In this document: positions 1 through 11,420 of the stretch, in pieces | Layout of the letters: each line of letters begins with the position of its first letter | Numbering within the stretch: the first letter of the stretch is position 1 | Assembly (NCBI GenBank): GCA_947579605.1 | Contig: OX388311.1 | Coordinates: forward strand, 22,632,951 to 22,696,950 | Direction: 5' to 3' | DNA length: 64,000 nucleotides | Origin: Athripsodes cinereus | Lineage: Eukaryota > Arthropoda > Insecta > Trichoptera > Leptoceridae | Position numbers and translations under genes: made by a program | The notes under the pieces: generated by a model | The model's database searches: none | What the model was told of the DNA's origin: nothing | What the model saw: the letters and a program-made list of their open reading frames with translations, nothing else

Positions 1-44
1 AGAATGAATACATGATGACATACAGTTATCTAATGTCTATCTAT

Positions 45-182
45 GCTACTACTATTACATCACGGAATATCCCATAAACGAGGTAACCAGCAGACTAGCA
101 GCATGCAATCCGTCTTCTCCGTGCTCATTCAGGATGGTTTGCAAACCTCATTACTGAATTTAGAATATAATTTTGTTTCAAA
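45..182 (-). repeat. SINE-A fragment (LINE-tailed SINE)
   Basis: Partial copy of the most common repeat in the window. On the + strand it begins CATCACGGAATATCCCATAA, continues through a GTAACCAGCAGACTAGCAGCATG block and ends near GGATGGTTTGCAAACCTCATTACTGAATT. Compared with the best copy near 62.6 kb it lacks the SINE's 5' half. Orientation is set by the LINE-like 3' tail, which lies at the low-coordinate end, so this copy is on the minus strand. Confidence 0.7.
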
Positions 183-2880
183 CACCTTCATTTTAAGAGG
201 ACGATTCCAAATTACTGCACACCATCAAATCATGCAGGAGTTGGATTCTTACTATTAAAACATCATGCAATACAAAGTCCAAAGTTCTAGACATCCTTTC
301 AGTTTTAATTATCCTCAATATGCTGCACGAAACTGGCACTAATACTAAAATATGTCACACCATGGTCTTTTGTTTGAGCGAATTATGTTGATAACAATGA
401 TTGTACTTCAATAAAAACTTACATTTCACTTTTTGATCAAGTCGTTTAATATTGTATAAATGTAGTGTATTATTAAGCTAAGGATAGTGTGTGTGTGTGT
501 TTTGGTTTATCTTTATCATAAAAGATGAGTGTTCAAACACGTGAGCTCCATTCCTAGAATTTTCTGAAGAATTAACCAATATTTAAATCTGTTAACCGAT
601 ATTTTGTTCGAGTAATATAACAAGATTTATCACGAATGTAATGGTCCTGAAATTTTGATATGTATTTTGTCATTCTTAAATTGTGACCTTTTTCGTTTAT
701 GTTGCTATTTTAGTTGAAGCAGTAAAAAATAGGGTAAGTGGAACATTAAGAATTTCATCGCTTACTTGATATATCTACATATTACATCACATTTGGCGTA
801 CATAAGGATTTAGTGTGTAATTGCGCAATTACGTATGTTCATAATCCTTGAACAAATGCCATTTACTTTAATACACTCGGTGTACTCAAAAGCGTAATGT
901 ATTTTCGTTAAGACGAACATTTGTTTATGAGCATGCCCGTTTTTAAGAGCTTCTTTTAAAGCGATTAAAAATAATACTATTTCAAAACAGCTCCGAGTCT
1001 ATACCACGCCTTCACATTCAAAATGTTTATATCGACAGGCTTAAATTCGTTATTAAATAACTCATAAGATTTTACCGTCTTACAACTCAAAATTCGTAAA
1101 TATATGTAAAACATTATTGTTATAAGAACTAAATGACTCGTGTGGTGATCCGATTTACAATATAATTCAAATTTAATTATTTTAATTACTATATAAATTA
1201 AAATTAATTCTAGGGTCTTCAATAAATTAAAATAAATTCAACAACAAGTTAAAATAAAATAGTTTATAATAATTTTATCTTCTTAATCTTTTATTAGACC
1301 AAAAGGTCTCTTCATGTAGGAAAGTCCCCTTGCGATGTGTAGGTTTTCTATACAATAAAAATAATATAAGAATGTCAGGTTTTTCGGAATGCGATACGAG
1401 GAGATGATTTAATTGTCTTCATCGCAATACCTTTGATACAATACCTATGCTATCCGTAAATTCTGTTAATATGTACACACGTTCAAGTAAGAATTTTCAT
1501 ATAACCCTCTTTGTTTCAATATGAATGTATGAAAATATAAGGTACACACACAACCAGCGAGATGTGCAAGAATACAAATATTCCGACCAGTATCCATCAC
1601 ATAATTATGTTAACTGCGTATGAAATACATCATATATTTATGTACGGAGGTATTTTATCTTTACATAATTTCAATTTCTATTTTTTTACAGGTAGCTTAC
1701 CTATTAGATGAGTGTTATTCATAATTATTCTTATCACACTTTATTTATAATTAAGATCTTATTTTTTATGAATTTTTGACACAATTGGTTGTCATGCCAC
1801 TTATGTATGTAGGTATGTCATATACCTGTCTAGTTAGTACCTACCTATTCATCATACTTGCCTAGTTAATACCTATTCAGATAAGTTGACTATCGGTGAG
1901 ATCTGAAATCAATTAAGATCTTAAAAAATGATATGTAAAATAATGTGTGTTTCTTTTATACTTTTCTTTAAGACTTATAAATCGAGTATATCATCTAATT
2001 CATATGTAAGAGCGCCCTTGAGGTGGAAATTTTTCAAAAAACGGCGCTATATAAATCATTCAAATAATAATAATTTATTCCATAGGCCTTAATTTTTAAG
2101 TGGCGACGAGAAAAATCTGTCCATTTATTTCATGCAACAACTAATAAGGAAGTCGTAATAGAATGTGTTTTAAATAAAAATATAATTTAATTAATATTTT
2201 TTATATATTTTTTGAACAACTATTTTTGTTAGTCAAAAAATAGTTCCAAATTTTGCGACAGATTTCTTACAATTAGTACTGCGATAAGTTGAAAGAAAAA
2301 ACTTTGCAGGTCTTTGTTACAATATCAACAAAACTTATATTAATATATCTGAGTATTGAGTAGTTATAAGATTCTTTCAACTCTCGAATTCTCAACCAAT
2401 TACCTGAAGTTTTCACCATTCAAATCGATTGGGATACGTAGAAAGCTTTTTACTGAATCCATTAAGAAAAGTTTGTCTAAGTTTATCTTACTCATTACCT
2501 TAAAAAAATAATAATATTATATTGTTTGACAATAATTTCATGAAAACCTGAATATGTTTATATTGAGTTTTACAAAGCACCTAGCTAATAATAAAAACTT
2601 ACAAAAAAGTTTTCAGGAAGCACCATCCATTAATATTCCATTTGTCATTTTAAAGTGCTTTTTTATATTTCATAACATCTTGTTTACCTATTCAACGAAC
2701 TCAAATAAAACTTTTATGTGAAGACTAGGAAAATAATAATTTCACATTCACCAAACAAGGAAATAATTTATTATTTGTTTAGTAGCATATCTATGTATGA
2801 CGACAAGGCAAGGTTTATTTATTTTCCATTATTATGAGTATCTTAATATTTCCTGATTTATATTTTTTAACAAAAGTAGT
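183..2880. other. AT-rich stretch with no supported gene
   Basis: Only short unconvincing open frames are present. There is a small (GT)n run near 488-501. A TTTTTTTACAG|GTAGCT junction at 1691/1692 combines a good acceptor with a weak donor and is not called as an exon. Confidence 0.6.
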
Positions 2881-2883
2881 TCC

Positions 2884-2930
2884 TGATCACTCGTAAACGA
2901 GTGGATGGCCTATAAAAATATAATAGAACA
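2884..2930 (+). repeat. Short interspersed repeat B, copy 1
   Basis: The core ACTCGTAAACGAGTGGATGG recurs at 26859-26909 (+) and 54952-55004 (-), in each case followed within about 20 bases by an AATAGAA-type segment. The core is nearly palindromic (ACTCG...CGAGT). Three copies in 64 kb with shared flanks indicate a dispersed family. No protein or RNA family is recognised. Confidence 0.5.
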
Positions 2931-3114
2931 ATAGTAGTAATTTCGGGTGATAAAAATTTAACAATCGCCCTTAATCTTTTTTATATGAATTTTGAGTACT
3001 TTTTTTCTAATTTCTTTAGTAAAATATTCCCCCAAAATATTTTACCGGCGAATCCTCGGTGAAGTCTGCGAGTGGCTGCTTAATGTCAAGTATTAGAAAA
3101 ACATCCCATATTAA

Positions 3115-3225
3115 ATATTTAAATCTTCAATTCTGTGATAAGGTTTGCCATCCATTCTGAATAATTTTACTTTTTAATTACACAGAGAGCATGACCTGCA
3201 TGTGCGATTACAAATTTATCCAGTT
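3115..3225 (+). repeat. SINE-A fragment
   Basis: Degenerate middle portion: TTCAATTCTGTGATAAGGTT, then TTGCCATCCATTCTGAAT and AGAGCATGACCTGCATG. These match the reverse complement of the 62.6-kb reference copy. The 3' LINE-like tail is missing. Confidence 0.55.
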
Positions 3226-3314
3226 GTATTAAAAAACACAATGGTATGAAATATGAATGAAACATTTAAACGAAAAGGCAGTAGTTCGAAAAAATAAATA
3301 CATTTTATATTTTA

Positions 3315-3475
3315 AAAACAGCAATGAGGTTTGTCATCCATCCTAAATGACTTATTTTTTATGACATGGAGAGTACAATTTGATTGTTTATTACGTGCAG
3401 CTGGTCAACTGACACCTACAGACTCGTGGGATATGCCGTGATAATAAGTAATTGTAGTAGTAATAGTAATATTTA
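3315..3475 (+). repeat. SINE-A fragment with 3' tail
   Basis: Contains AGCAATGAGGTTTGTCATCC, the GCAGCTGGTCAACTG block and the terminal CTCGTGGGATATGCCGTGAT tail, followed by a TA-rich run. Only the 3' half of the SINE is retained. It lies about 90 bp after another fragment of the same family in the same orientation. Confidence 0.65.
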
Positions 3476-3667
3476 ATTTTGTTAGCATTGAATCTTCTAA
3501 AAGAGGATTTCGTTATCTCTGTATATAATGTCCTTTATCTGGTACTTATAATAATATGTCTCCTATATTTTGTATTTTATATCATAGAACAATGAGAAAA
3601 ACTCTAATGAAAACTAAATTATCAACCAATATAAAGCCAATTATTATAGTTCAAATAACACATATTT

Positions 3668-3835
3668 ATTTAAAGATGTATCTGGGTTTTTGTTTGAAAC
3701 CTAAATATAACCAATAAGTTTAAGGCTTTTGTCGTGAAAGGGGAGTTTGCCGGCACCTGGGATCGAACCGCGCACCCCTTGAGCATGAGGCCAAGACTCA
3801 ACCTCCAGGCTACCGACGAACTCTTTTCTTGTAAA
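3668..3835 (-). repeat. tRNA-derived SINE, family B
   Basis: On the minus strand a tRNA-like head reads GAGTTCGTCGGTAGCCTGG, and about 45 bases later GCGGTTCGATCCCAGG, an excellent pol III box B (GGTTCGATCC). The body then runs through an AAACTCCC segment and an AAAGCC block to a TTTAAATAAATATG tail. The head lacks an intact cloverleaf and acceptor stem, so it is read as a SINE head and not a functional tRNA. The family name of the SINE is not recognised. Confidence 0.6.
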
Positions 3836-4297
3836 TTCCACGAAGTACAAATTATAATAATCAATAATTATTGTTGTTTCGTCCGACCATCAATGTCAAT
3901 ATTTGGATATATCACTCACGTAATATGTAATTACGGGTTTGATTTACGTGTCCAAAGATTAATAACATAATGAAATTATTATGATATTTAATGATTTTGA
4001 TAATGTGTGTTAATAAAACCTAGCTTGAATTAATTATGATATGATACAATAGAACATGATTTAGTATATTTTGACTGTAGTAAATAGATTCAGAACAAAA
4101 TCAGTAATATACTGATTTTGTTTCGTGGGAATAACATTTATTCGTCTGTCTATTTATGCCAATGCTGTAAAGATTTTATTCTATTTTTGAAAAGAGTTTA
4201 TAGACGAATTATACTCGTAATAAACAATTAGTGAAACACATCGATTATTCAATGTTATTAGCGCATTGAACAGTATTATTACTAAAATAATAGAATT

Positions 4298-4630
4298 ACA
4301 TGTTACAAATGATGTTGTGCGCCGGCGCACCCAGCAGAGACCTGTAATCTCCGTAATACAGGAGAGACGATGGTCCTGACTGGGACATGTTTTGAGAATG
4401 CCCAATAATAGTTGGCCAAAAAGAGCTCTGTTCTTCCGTCCGCAAGGGTTCCGTCAGCCCGGGCGTCCCTTTTTCACAATACACCGTTCCTATGACAATG
4501 ATATCAGAGCGCAGGGAATGTTGTGGAAAGAGGTGACGCAATTGGTGCAGAGACGCTCTGAATGGAGGAGGCTGGTTTCTGCCCTGTGCTCCCGAGAGGA
4601 GCGTTGAGGGCGAGATGATGATGAGTAAAT
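4298..4630 (+). pseudogene. LINE-C tail, 5'-truncated with a nonsense mutation
   Basis: C-terminal end of the non-LTR retrotransposon family best preserved at 18.7-19.3 kb. Homology starts abruptly at ACATGTTACAAATGATG, giving the 5' truncation. The coding frame reads VRRRTQQRPVISVIQERRWS and is then stopped, because the codon that is TGG in the 19-kb copy is TGA here. It resumes as LGHVLRMPNNSWPKRALFF and ends at the family stop at 4607 after SALCSREER. A GATGATGATGA tail follows. Inactive; it marks an old insertion in the + orientation. Confidence 0.85.
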
Positions 4631-4664
4631 TTTTTTTTTACCAGTAGATTATATAGATTACATC

Positions 4665-4885
4665 AGACATCAGGCTCCCAGGATTGCTCCAAGCCATCGC
4701 GGAGGGTAGGACCGAAGGCACAAATGGCAGAGGCCGACCAAAAGACGTTTATATGGACCAACTGAAGAGGGACTTGAACTGTGGCACATACGTAGAGCTG
4801 AAGAGACAGGCAGAGAATAGGGAGGAATGGAGAAGAAAATCCAAACTCGTTGAAGACCAATCCAATGGATTGTAACACATTATAA
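4665..4885 (+). pseudogene. LINE-E (RTE-like) C-terminal fragment
   Basis: A 63-codon frame (4684-4875) carries the typical end of an RTE-like endonuclease/reverse transcriptase: a GRGRPKDVYMDQL segment (the common GRPxxxWxDxL motif) followed by ENREEWRRKSKLVEDQSNGL and a stop. Only the extreme C-terminus is present; endonuclease and RT domains are absent. Related tails occur at about 5330 (+) and 47.4 kb (-). The clade assignment rests on motif style only. Confidence 0.65.
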
Positions 4886-5329
4886 TACATAGAGCAAAGG
4901 AAAATCATAATAAGACGAAATACATCTCCTTCTATTAAATCTCCTTTTCGTAAATGTACTTAGAAAAAGGTAGAGTTTAAGAATTTATCATAGATACTAG
5001 TTTTATTTTCATCTTCTCTCTTATAAGATTTTTATCGAAAAATTAATTTATTATTAATGTTCATTCGTTTGTGAATAATACTTTTTTATTAAATTAATGT
5101 AGTTAAATTTAATTGATATCTAAAACAATATGATACTTAATGCAATCGAATAAACTTTTCAGTGAACTGAAGTACAATGCTTAGAAAGTTACTCGTGCGA
5201 AATTTCCTGAAGAAAAAAAAGTGCCTTAACGATTTTGATATTTTGAAAGATTTTACGGCTGAATGCAATATAGTACCTACTTATTATAATATGTATTCGG
5301 TTCAATTGATGTATTGTATGTTGAAAGCT

Positions 5330-5440
5330 CTTTCTATTGTGTATTGGAAGACAGAAAGGAATGGAGAAAAAAAACCAACCTTGTTGCAAACCAATCCCAC
5401 AAGGTTGGTTGACCTATCCAATGTTATGGTCTGAAATAAG
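5330..5440 (+). pseudogene. LINE-E tail, decayed
   Basis: In frame TTGGAAGACAGAAAGGAATG encodes LEDRKEWRKKTNLVANQS, matching the ENREEWRRKSKLVEDQS end of the fragment at 4.7-4.9 kb. Nothing upstream aligns, so this is a short severely truncated insertion. It contains a small internal inverted repeat, AACCAACCTTG/CAAGGTTGGTT. Confidence 0.5.
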
Positions 5441-6700
5441 GTTTTGAATATATATAAGCCCACTATTTATTTATATTCAAAACACCGACCGATATTTCAT
5501 GCTTTTCAATATCAAATATTTATTTTGAATGGGTTTTCTGGTATTTCTAAATTAACTTTCAAATTTACATTTCAATTTGTATAAACTTAAAATGAAAATA
5601 TTTCTTGACACAAAAAACACATTTGAAAAGCTTTTAGAACCAATTTTAAATTAAAGTAGGTACCTGTTTACTTTTTTTTCAGATGTATTTTGTTCCTTAA
5701 AGTAATATTTTGTAATAAAATAAATAGTTAGTCCAGCCATTTCAAAAAAATGTCTAGAAACTTTTACATTGATAGTGGCTCTAAGATAAGTAAATTCAAA
5801 GAACATATATATTTACAACGAACACATTTCAGTTTATTAAGGATGTTTGTTAAAAATGAAACCTTTCTTAGAAATTTGTATGTAGAAATATTTCAATCTC
5901 ATGAATAGATAAGGTGAATAAAGAACTTTCTCTCGTACTCACAAAAAATGTATGTTTATCCCTGGCTTAAAAGCTATGGCTTTTACTGAGAATCTACTGT
6001 CAAATAAAATCTTACTACTGAAACAATTTGTTTTATAAAGCACTTCCTCAATATTATAGCGAAAAATCAGTATACATCAACATACTAGTATACCTACTTT
6101 GTTTCATTATTATTATGTTTATTTTATTAATTGTATCGGTGTACACGTTATAGAATTCCGTTATTATGTTTTCAATTCCATTTAGAATTCGAAAAGCATT
6201 TCTTTCCACTAAAGATTATAAATTGTGAGACAGAGGTAATAATTACTTACTATATAATCAGTTGAATAGTTGTAAACAATTCAGATTGATAATGACCTGT
6301 AAAGTCGAAAGATGTCTATTTCACGATTTATGATCTATAGTAGAACGAAACACTTGTTTCAATTTACCTAGATATATTTTTTCAATAGCAGCTGCTTTTG
6401 TAAAATATCAAGAAAATAAAAATGAATAATATATAAAAGATTTATTTGCTAAAGTATTCACGTGAAGTGTAGGTAATTCATATTTTCTCTGTACATCATT
6501 CAATTTCATCTTCAATTTTTTTCACTGGATCGTTCATTGGAAATATTCATATAATAAATTTGAAAAATATCTAGGGAATACTATTATCACATTTTATTCA
6601 AATTCAGCAAAATCATAGACACCACCGACCCGATAGTGTCTGAAGGACATAATTCACACGATCGCGGACGACTTTTTCTGGTACACATATCCCTCTTGAA
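5441..6700. other. AT-rich stretch with no supported gene
   Basis: No reading frame, repeat or splice signal that I can support. Confidence 0.55.
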
Positions 6701-6704
6701 CTTG

Positions 6705-7175
6705 AGAATTATTGCTGTATGAAATGATTGAATATATTGTTCGCCTCAAAACCTTTTTCTAAGACATGGCTTAAAATATAATTTAAGTTGATATTGAATG
6801 TGTCAGTTTATATGTGCTCATCTGTATAAGATATTTAAACCTTGAGGTAATTTTAAAATTACAAAGAATAATTCGCTCAATACGTTGATTTTAAAACAAC
6901 TCTACAGACTTCAAGATACTTACTTTATAACAATTTTTTTAAGAATTGCTATATGAAATGATTGAATATATTGTTCACCTTAAAACCTTTTTCATAGAAG
7001 TGGTTTAAAGTATAATTTAAGCTGATATTGAATGTCAGTTTATATGTGCTCATTTGTATAAGATATTTGAAACTTGACGTAATATTAAAATTTCAAGGAT
7101 TAGTTCGCTTAATTCGTTGATTTTAAACCAACTTTACAGACTTCAAAACATTTATTTTATAACCAACTTTTTTCA
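6705..7175. repeat. 234-bp direct tandem duplication
   Basis: Two adjacent copies, about 6705-6938 and 6940-7175. Both contain TATGAAATGATTGAATATAT, CAGTTTATATGTGCTCAT, GTATAAGATATTT and TTACAGACTTCAA (copy 1 has CTACAGACTTCAA), in the same order and at a constant offset of about 234 bp. They differ by scattered substitutions and small indels, so the duplication is not recent. No coding content. Confidence 0.85.
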
Positions 7176-7629
7176 CGAATAATCTAGGTATCAAATAAAT
7201 CTCATGTACATAAGTATATGGGTATGTTTTTATACGCTGAGTTTCTTCTATGTATCTTACTGTATCTGCCTTTATTTCTGCTCTATATAAATTAGGAAAT
7301 AATAATATTTGTAGGTACACAAGCTTTTTACAATCCACTGAATATTCAATGAAATGTGTGACAATGACTTTGGAGAAAGTAATTTATTATACCTATACCA
7401 TTCATAAATTATTTTCTGAACAATATCTGCGTAGTGAACCATCGTAGCTTCTTCGTTAATAAATAAATATAAACACGGAGTTAGTATTATATTTTTGAAT
7501 TTAACAAATAAGGCCCAAGAAACTTTTTCAAAAATGATTATGCTTTGTAATTGAGGGTCAAGTGATAATTTCTATTAATATTTTCTACTCCTTGTCTTTA
7601 TTTTTGATGTGTCGTTTGTCCTTGCATCC

Positions 7630-7795
7630 TAAAGGTTGGCCTATTAAAGTATAATGGGTAGCAAATCTAATCGCTAAATTGAAAATGTTATGTCTAAAAA
7701 CTTGATGTTTTACGAATACCTGTTTTTACAGGACAGTCGAAAACTTACAGAAAAGAGTGGGAGGTATTCCTTCACCGGAGACTCCATGAGATCAA
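7630..7795 (-). repeat. SINE-A fragment (5' half)
   Basis: Matches the internal and 5' parts of the family: AATCGCTAAATTGAAAATGT, then ACCTGTTTTTACAGGACA, TCGAAAACTTACAGAAAAGA and a CACCGGAGACTCCATGAGAT end equivalent to the ACCGGGTGCTCCACGGGAT end of the reference. The LINE-like tail is not recognisable. Confidence 0.65.
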
Positions 7796-8125
7796 TTAAT
7801 TATTATTATTATAAATACTTTTTTTATATAAAAAAAAAATAATTATAAATTGCCTTGTTACACACTTAACACGGTTCGATAAACTTTATAAAAGTAAACA
7901 TTAAAAATCAATTAAAACTCGTTATTAAAGAAGTTAATCAAGTTAGAAAATTTTAATTGGAACGTTAAAATAAAATAAACTTTAATTTTTTGTGTCTATT
8001 ATGGGAGCTTTAGAATACAGTTTAATGTAAAGTTAATGAATCTAAACTTTAATAATTAAATTTGGAAATTTTAATTTAAAATAATAATGTCAATAGCGGG
8101 TATTGATGAAATATATTCAATAATC

Positions 8126-8187
<62 letters not shown>

Positions 8188-8310
8188 TTTCTTTATTCAA
8201 TCAATATCATACAAACGTTGAGACAATATATCACCAATTATCTTCAATTAAGATGCAGCAGCCTCACTAGGTTGCCCTGTATCGAGGCGTGCTGCGTAAA
8301 AAATATATAA
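8126..8310 (-). repeat. (AAT)n microsatellite and likely LINE 3' end
   Basis: About 62 bp of uninterrupted AAT repeats are followed by ATTTCTTTATTCAATCAATA and a moderately GC-richer segment (GCAGCAGCCTCACTAGGTTG). A trinucleotide run abutting a TTTATTC sequence is the usual appearance of the 3' end of a minus-strand non-LTR retrotransposon. No coding frame remains, so the LINE reading is an inference. Confidence 0.45.
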
Positions 8311-8399
8311 AAAAAAAACATACATTCACCAAGGATTAATACATGTTACAAAAAAATAAAAATGTATAAAAATAATCACATCAAATTAATAAATCGATA

Positions 8400-10575
8400 A
8401 CAAATGAATAAATGGATGAATGAATAAAAGAACAAATGTACAAATGAGTAAATGAATAAACGAACAAATGAATAAATGAATAAATGAATAAATGAATAAA
8501 TGAATAAATGAATAAATGAATAAATGAATAAATGAATAAATGAATAAATGAATAAATGAATAAATGAATAAATGAATAAATGAATAAATGAATAAATGAA
8601 TAAATGAATAAATGAATAAATGAATGAATGAATGAATGAATGAATGAATGAATAAATGAATAAATGAATAAATGAATAAATGAATAAATGAATAAATGAG
8701 TAAACGAACAAACGAATAAATGAATAAATGAATAAATGAATAAATGAATAAATGAATAAATGAATGAATGAATAAATGAGTAAATGAATAAATGAATAAA
8801 TGAATAAATGAATAAATGAATAAATGAATAAATGAATAAATGAATAAATGAATAAATGAATAAATGAATAAATGAATAAATGAATAAATGAATAAATGAA
8901 TAAATGAATAAATGAATAAATGAATAAATGAATAAATGAATAAATGAATAAATGAATAAATGAATAAATGAATAAATGAATAAATGAATAAATGAATAAA
9001 TGAATAAATGAATAAATGAATAAATGAATAAATGAATAAATGAATAAATGAATAAATGAATAAATGAATAAATGAATAAATGAATAAATGAATAAATGAA
9101 TAAATGAATAAATGAATAAATGAATAAATGAATAAATGAATAAATGAATAAATGAATAAATGAATAAATGAATAAATGAATAAATGAATAAATGAATAAA
9201 TGAATAAATGAATAAATGAATAAATGAATAAATGAATGAATGAATGAATGAATGAATGAATGAATGAATAAATGAATAAATGAATAAATGAATAAATGAA
9301 TAAATGAATAAATGAGTAAACGAACAAACGAATAAATGAATAAATGAATAAATGAATAAATGAATAAATGAATAAATGAATAAATGAATAAATGAATAAA
9401 TGAATAAATGAATAAATGAATAAATGAATAAATGAATAAATGAATAAATGAATAAATGAATAAATGAATAAATGAATAAATGAATAAATGAATAAATGAA
9501 TAAATGAATAAATGAATAAATGAATAAATGAATAAATGAATAAATGAATAAATGAATAAATGAATAAATGAATAAATGAATAAATGAATAAATGAATAAA
9601 TGAATAAATGAATAAATGAATAAATGAATAAATGAATAAATGAATAAATGAATAAATGAATAAATGAATAAATGAATGAATGAATGAATGAATGAATAAA
9701 TGAATAAATGAATAAATGAATAAACGAATAAATGAATAAATGAATAAATGAATAAATGAATAAATGAATAAATGAATAAATGAATAAATGAATAAATGAA
9801 TGAATGAATGAATAAATGAATAAATGAATAAATGAATAAATGAATGAATGAATGAATGAATGAATGAATGAATGAATGAATGAATGAATGAATGAATGAA
9901 TGAATGAATGAATGAATGAATAAATGAGTAAACGAACAAACGAATAAACGAATAAATGAATAAATGAATAAATGAATAAATGAATAAATGAATAAATGAA
10001 TAAATGAATAAATGAATAAATGAATAAATGAATAAATGAATAAATGAATAAATGAATAAATGAATAAATGAATAAATGAATAAATGAATAAATGAATAAA
10101 TGAATAAATGAATAAATGAATAAATGAATAAATGAATAAATGAATAAATGAATAAATGAATAAATGAATAAATGAATAAATGAATAAATGAATAAATGAA
10201 TAAATGAATAAATGAATAAATGAATAAATGAATAAATGAATAAATGAATAAATGAATAAATGAATAAATGAATAAATGAATAAATGAATAAATGAATAAA
10301 TGAATAAATGAATAAATGAATAAATGAATAAATGAATAAATGAATAAATGAATAAATGAATAAATGAATAAATGAATAAATGAATAAATGAATAAATGAA
10401 TAAATGAATAAATGAATAAATGAATAAATGAATAAATGAATAAATGAATAAATGAATAAATGAATAAATGAATAAATGAATAAATGAATAAATGAATAAA
10501 TGAATAAATGAATAAATGAATAAATGAATAAATGAATAAATGAATAAATGAATAAATGAATAAATGAATAAATTA
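8400..10575. repeat. 8-bp satellite (AATAAATG)n with higher-order structure
   Basis: About 2.17 kb made almost entirely of the octamer AATAAATG, interrupted by runs of the 4-bp unit GAAT and by a rare variant GAGTAAACGAACAAACG. That variant occurs at 8698, 9314 and 9926, a spacing of 616 and 612 bp, and in the first two cases a GAAT run ends about 47 bp before it. This gives a higher-order period of about 614 bp. The left edge is degenerate (ACAAATGTACAAATGAG), while the last 600 or so bases are uniform and end abruptly at AATAAATTAAAAC. Because 8 is not a multiple of 3 and the minus strand has no stop in the unit, all minus frames stay open. Confidence 0.97.
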
Positions 10576-10596
10576 AAACTTCAAATTAACCATTCT

Positions 10597-10741
10597 TCGT
10601 TTCTATGACAAAGCAGAGCACTAGGAATATCCTGGAAAGAGGTGGCTCAATTGGCACAGAGACGGTCTGAATGAAGGAGGCTGATTTCTGCCCTGTGCTC
10701 TCGAGGGGAGCGTTGAAGGGTGGAATGACGGAGATGATGAA
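10597..10741 (+). pseudogene. LINE-C tail fragment
   Basis: Short 3' end of the family seen at 18.7 kb. TTCTATGACAAAGCAGAGC, GAAAGAGGTGGCTCAATTGG, CACAGAGACGGTCTGAATGA and TTCTGCCCTGTGCTCTCGAG align in order with the SYDNDIRAQGMSWEEV to SALCSREER coding end. The frame is disrupted (TGG to TGA-type changes) and the tail is degenerate GATGATGA. It sits directly after the right end of the octamer satellite. Confidence 0.75.
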
Positions 10742-10959
10742 AATATTTTTTACGTAATACAGTGAGAAATGAAAATCAAATACACAGCACTAAGACAGTG
10801 TGGGTGTGCATATGCTCCCGAACAAGCAAGGAGACTTTGTAGTCAGCACCCACAGCATCCTCGTTACGCAATTGTCTGAATTTAGGTGAGCTAAATACTC
10901 GTAGATATGAATAGTTTTTTTTATTCAGTGCTTTTAATGTTTAAATGCTCTTAGCATTC

Positions 10960-11415
10960 TATCTCTAGAATAAAGAAGGATAAAGTGGTATAAATGCAGT
11001 AGAAATGAGATCGTTGAGAAGGATCTGTGGTAAAAGTCTGAGAGATCATGTGCGTAACAATGATATACGAGAGGAATGTGGAATGAAGGTTGGTATAGTT
11101 ACAAGGATGAAGGTGAATAAGTTACGATGGTTTGGGCATGTGGAAAGAATGAATGAGGACATAATGACCAAGAAGATATATTTGGCTGAGAGGAATTTTA
11201 CTCGGAGACGTGGATGGCTGATGATCAAATGGCAAGATAATCTAAAGCAAATCCAACAGGACGGCCACGTGTTGAGTACATTGAACAGGAAAACATGTAT
11301 GTATATATAATAGTGATGGAAGCGAAAGATGTAGGTATGCAAGGATAGAAGGAAGTGGCGCTCGATCCTTTCTGCCTACTCGGCGAGGGAAGCGGTGTGA
11401 TAGTATGTATGTATG
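10960..11415 (+). pseudogene. LINE-B C-terminal fragment
   Basis: A 101-codon frame (11005-11310) encodes RSLRRICGKSLRDHVRNND, KLRWFGHVERMNEDIM and an ARRRGRP-like segment mutated to FTRRRGWLMI, then DGHVLSTLNRKTCM. This is the C-terminal region of a non-LTR retrotransposon reverse transcriptase, homologous to 38.6-39.2 kb (-) and 20.6-20.8 kb (-). Homology extends upstream to about 10965 after a 1-base deletion. Downstream, frame-broken sequence still matches up to TCTGCCTACTCGGCGAGGGA and a (GTAT)n tail. RT catalytic motifs are absent; inactive. Confidence 0.85.
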
Positions 11416-11420
11416 TATTC

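Noticed and set aside
8386..9939. 517-codon minus-strand frame made of FIYSFIHL repeats (and an overlapping 111-codon frame at 8376-8711)
   Set aside because: The octamer repeat read on the minus strand contains no stop in any frame and 8 bp times 3 gives an 8-residue repeat, so the frame is a by-product of the satellite. No start context, promoter or homology supports a gene.
8400..10575. CRISPR-like or telomere-like array
   Set aside because: There are no spacers of unique sequence, the unit is not a known telomere repeat, and the genome is eukaryotic in character.
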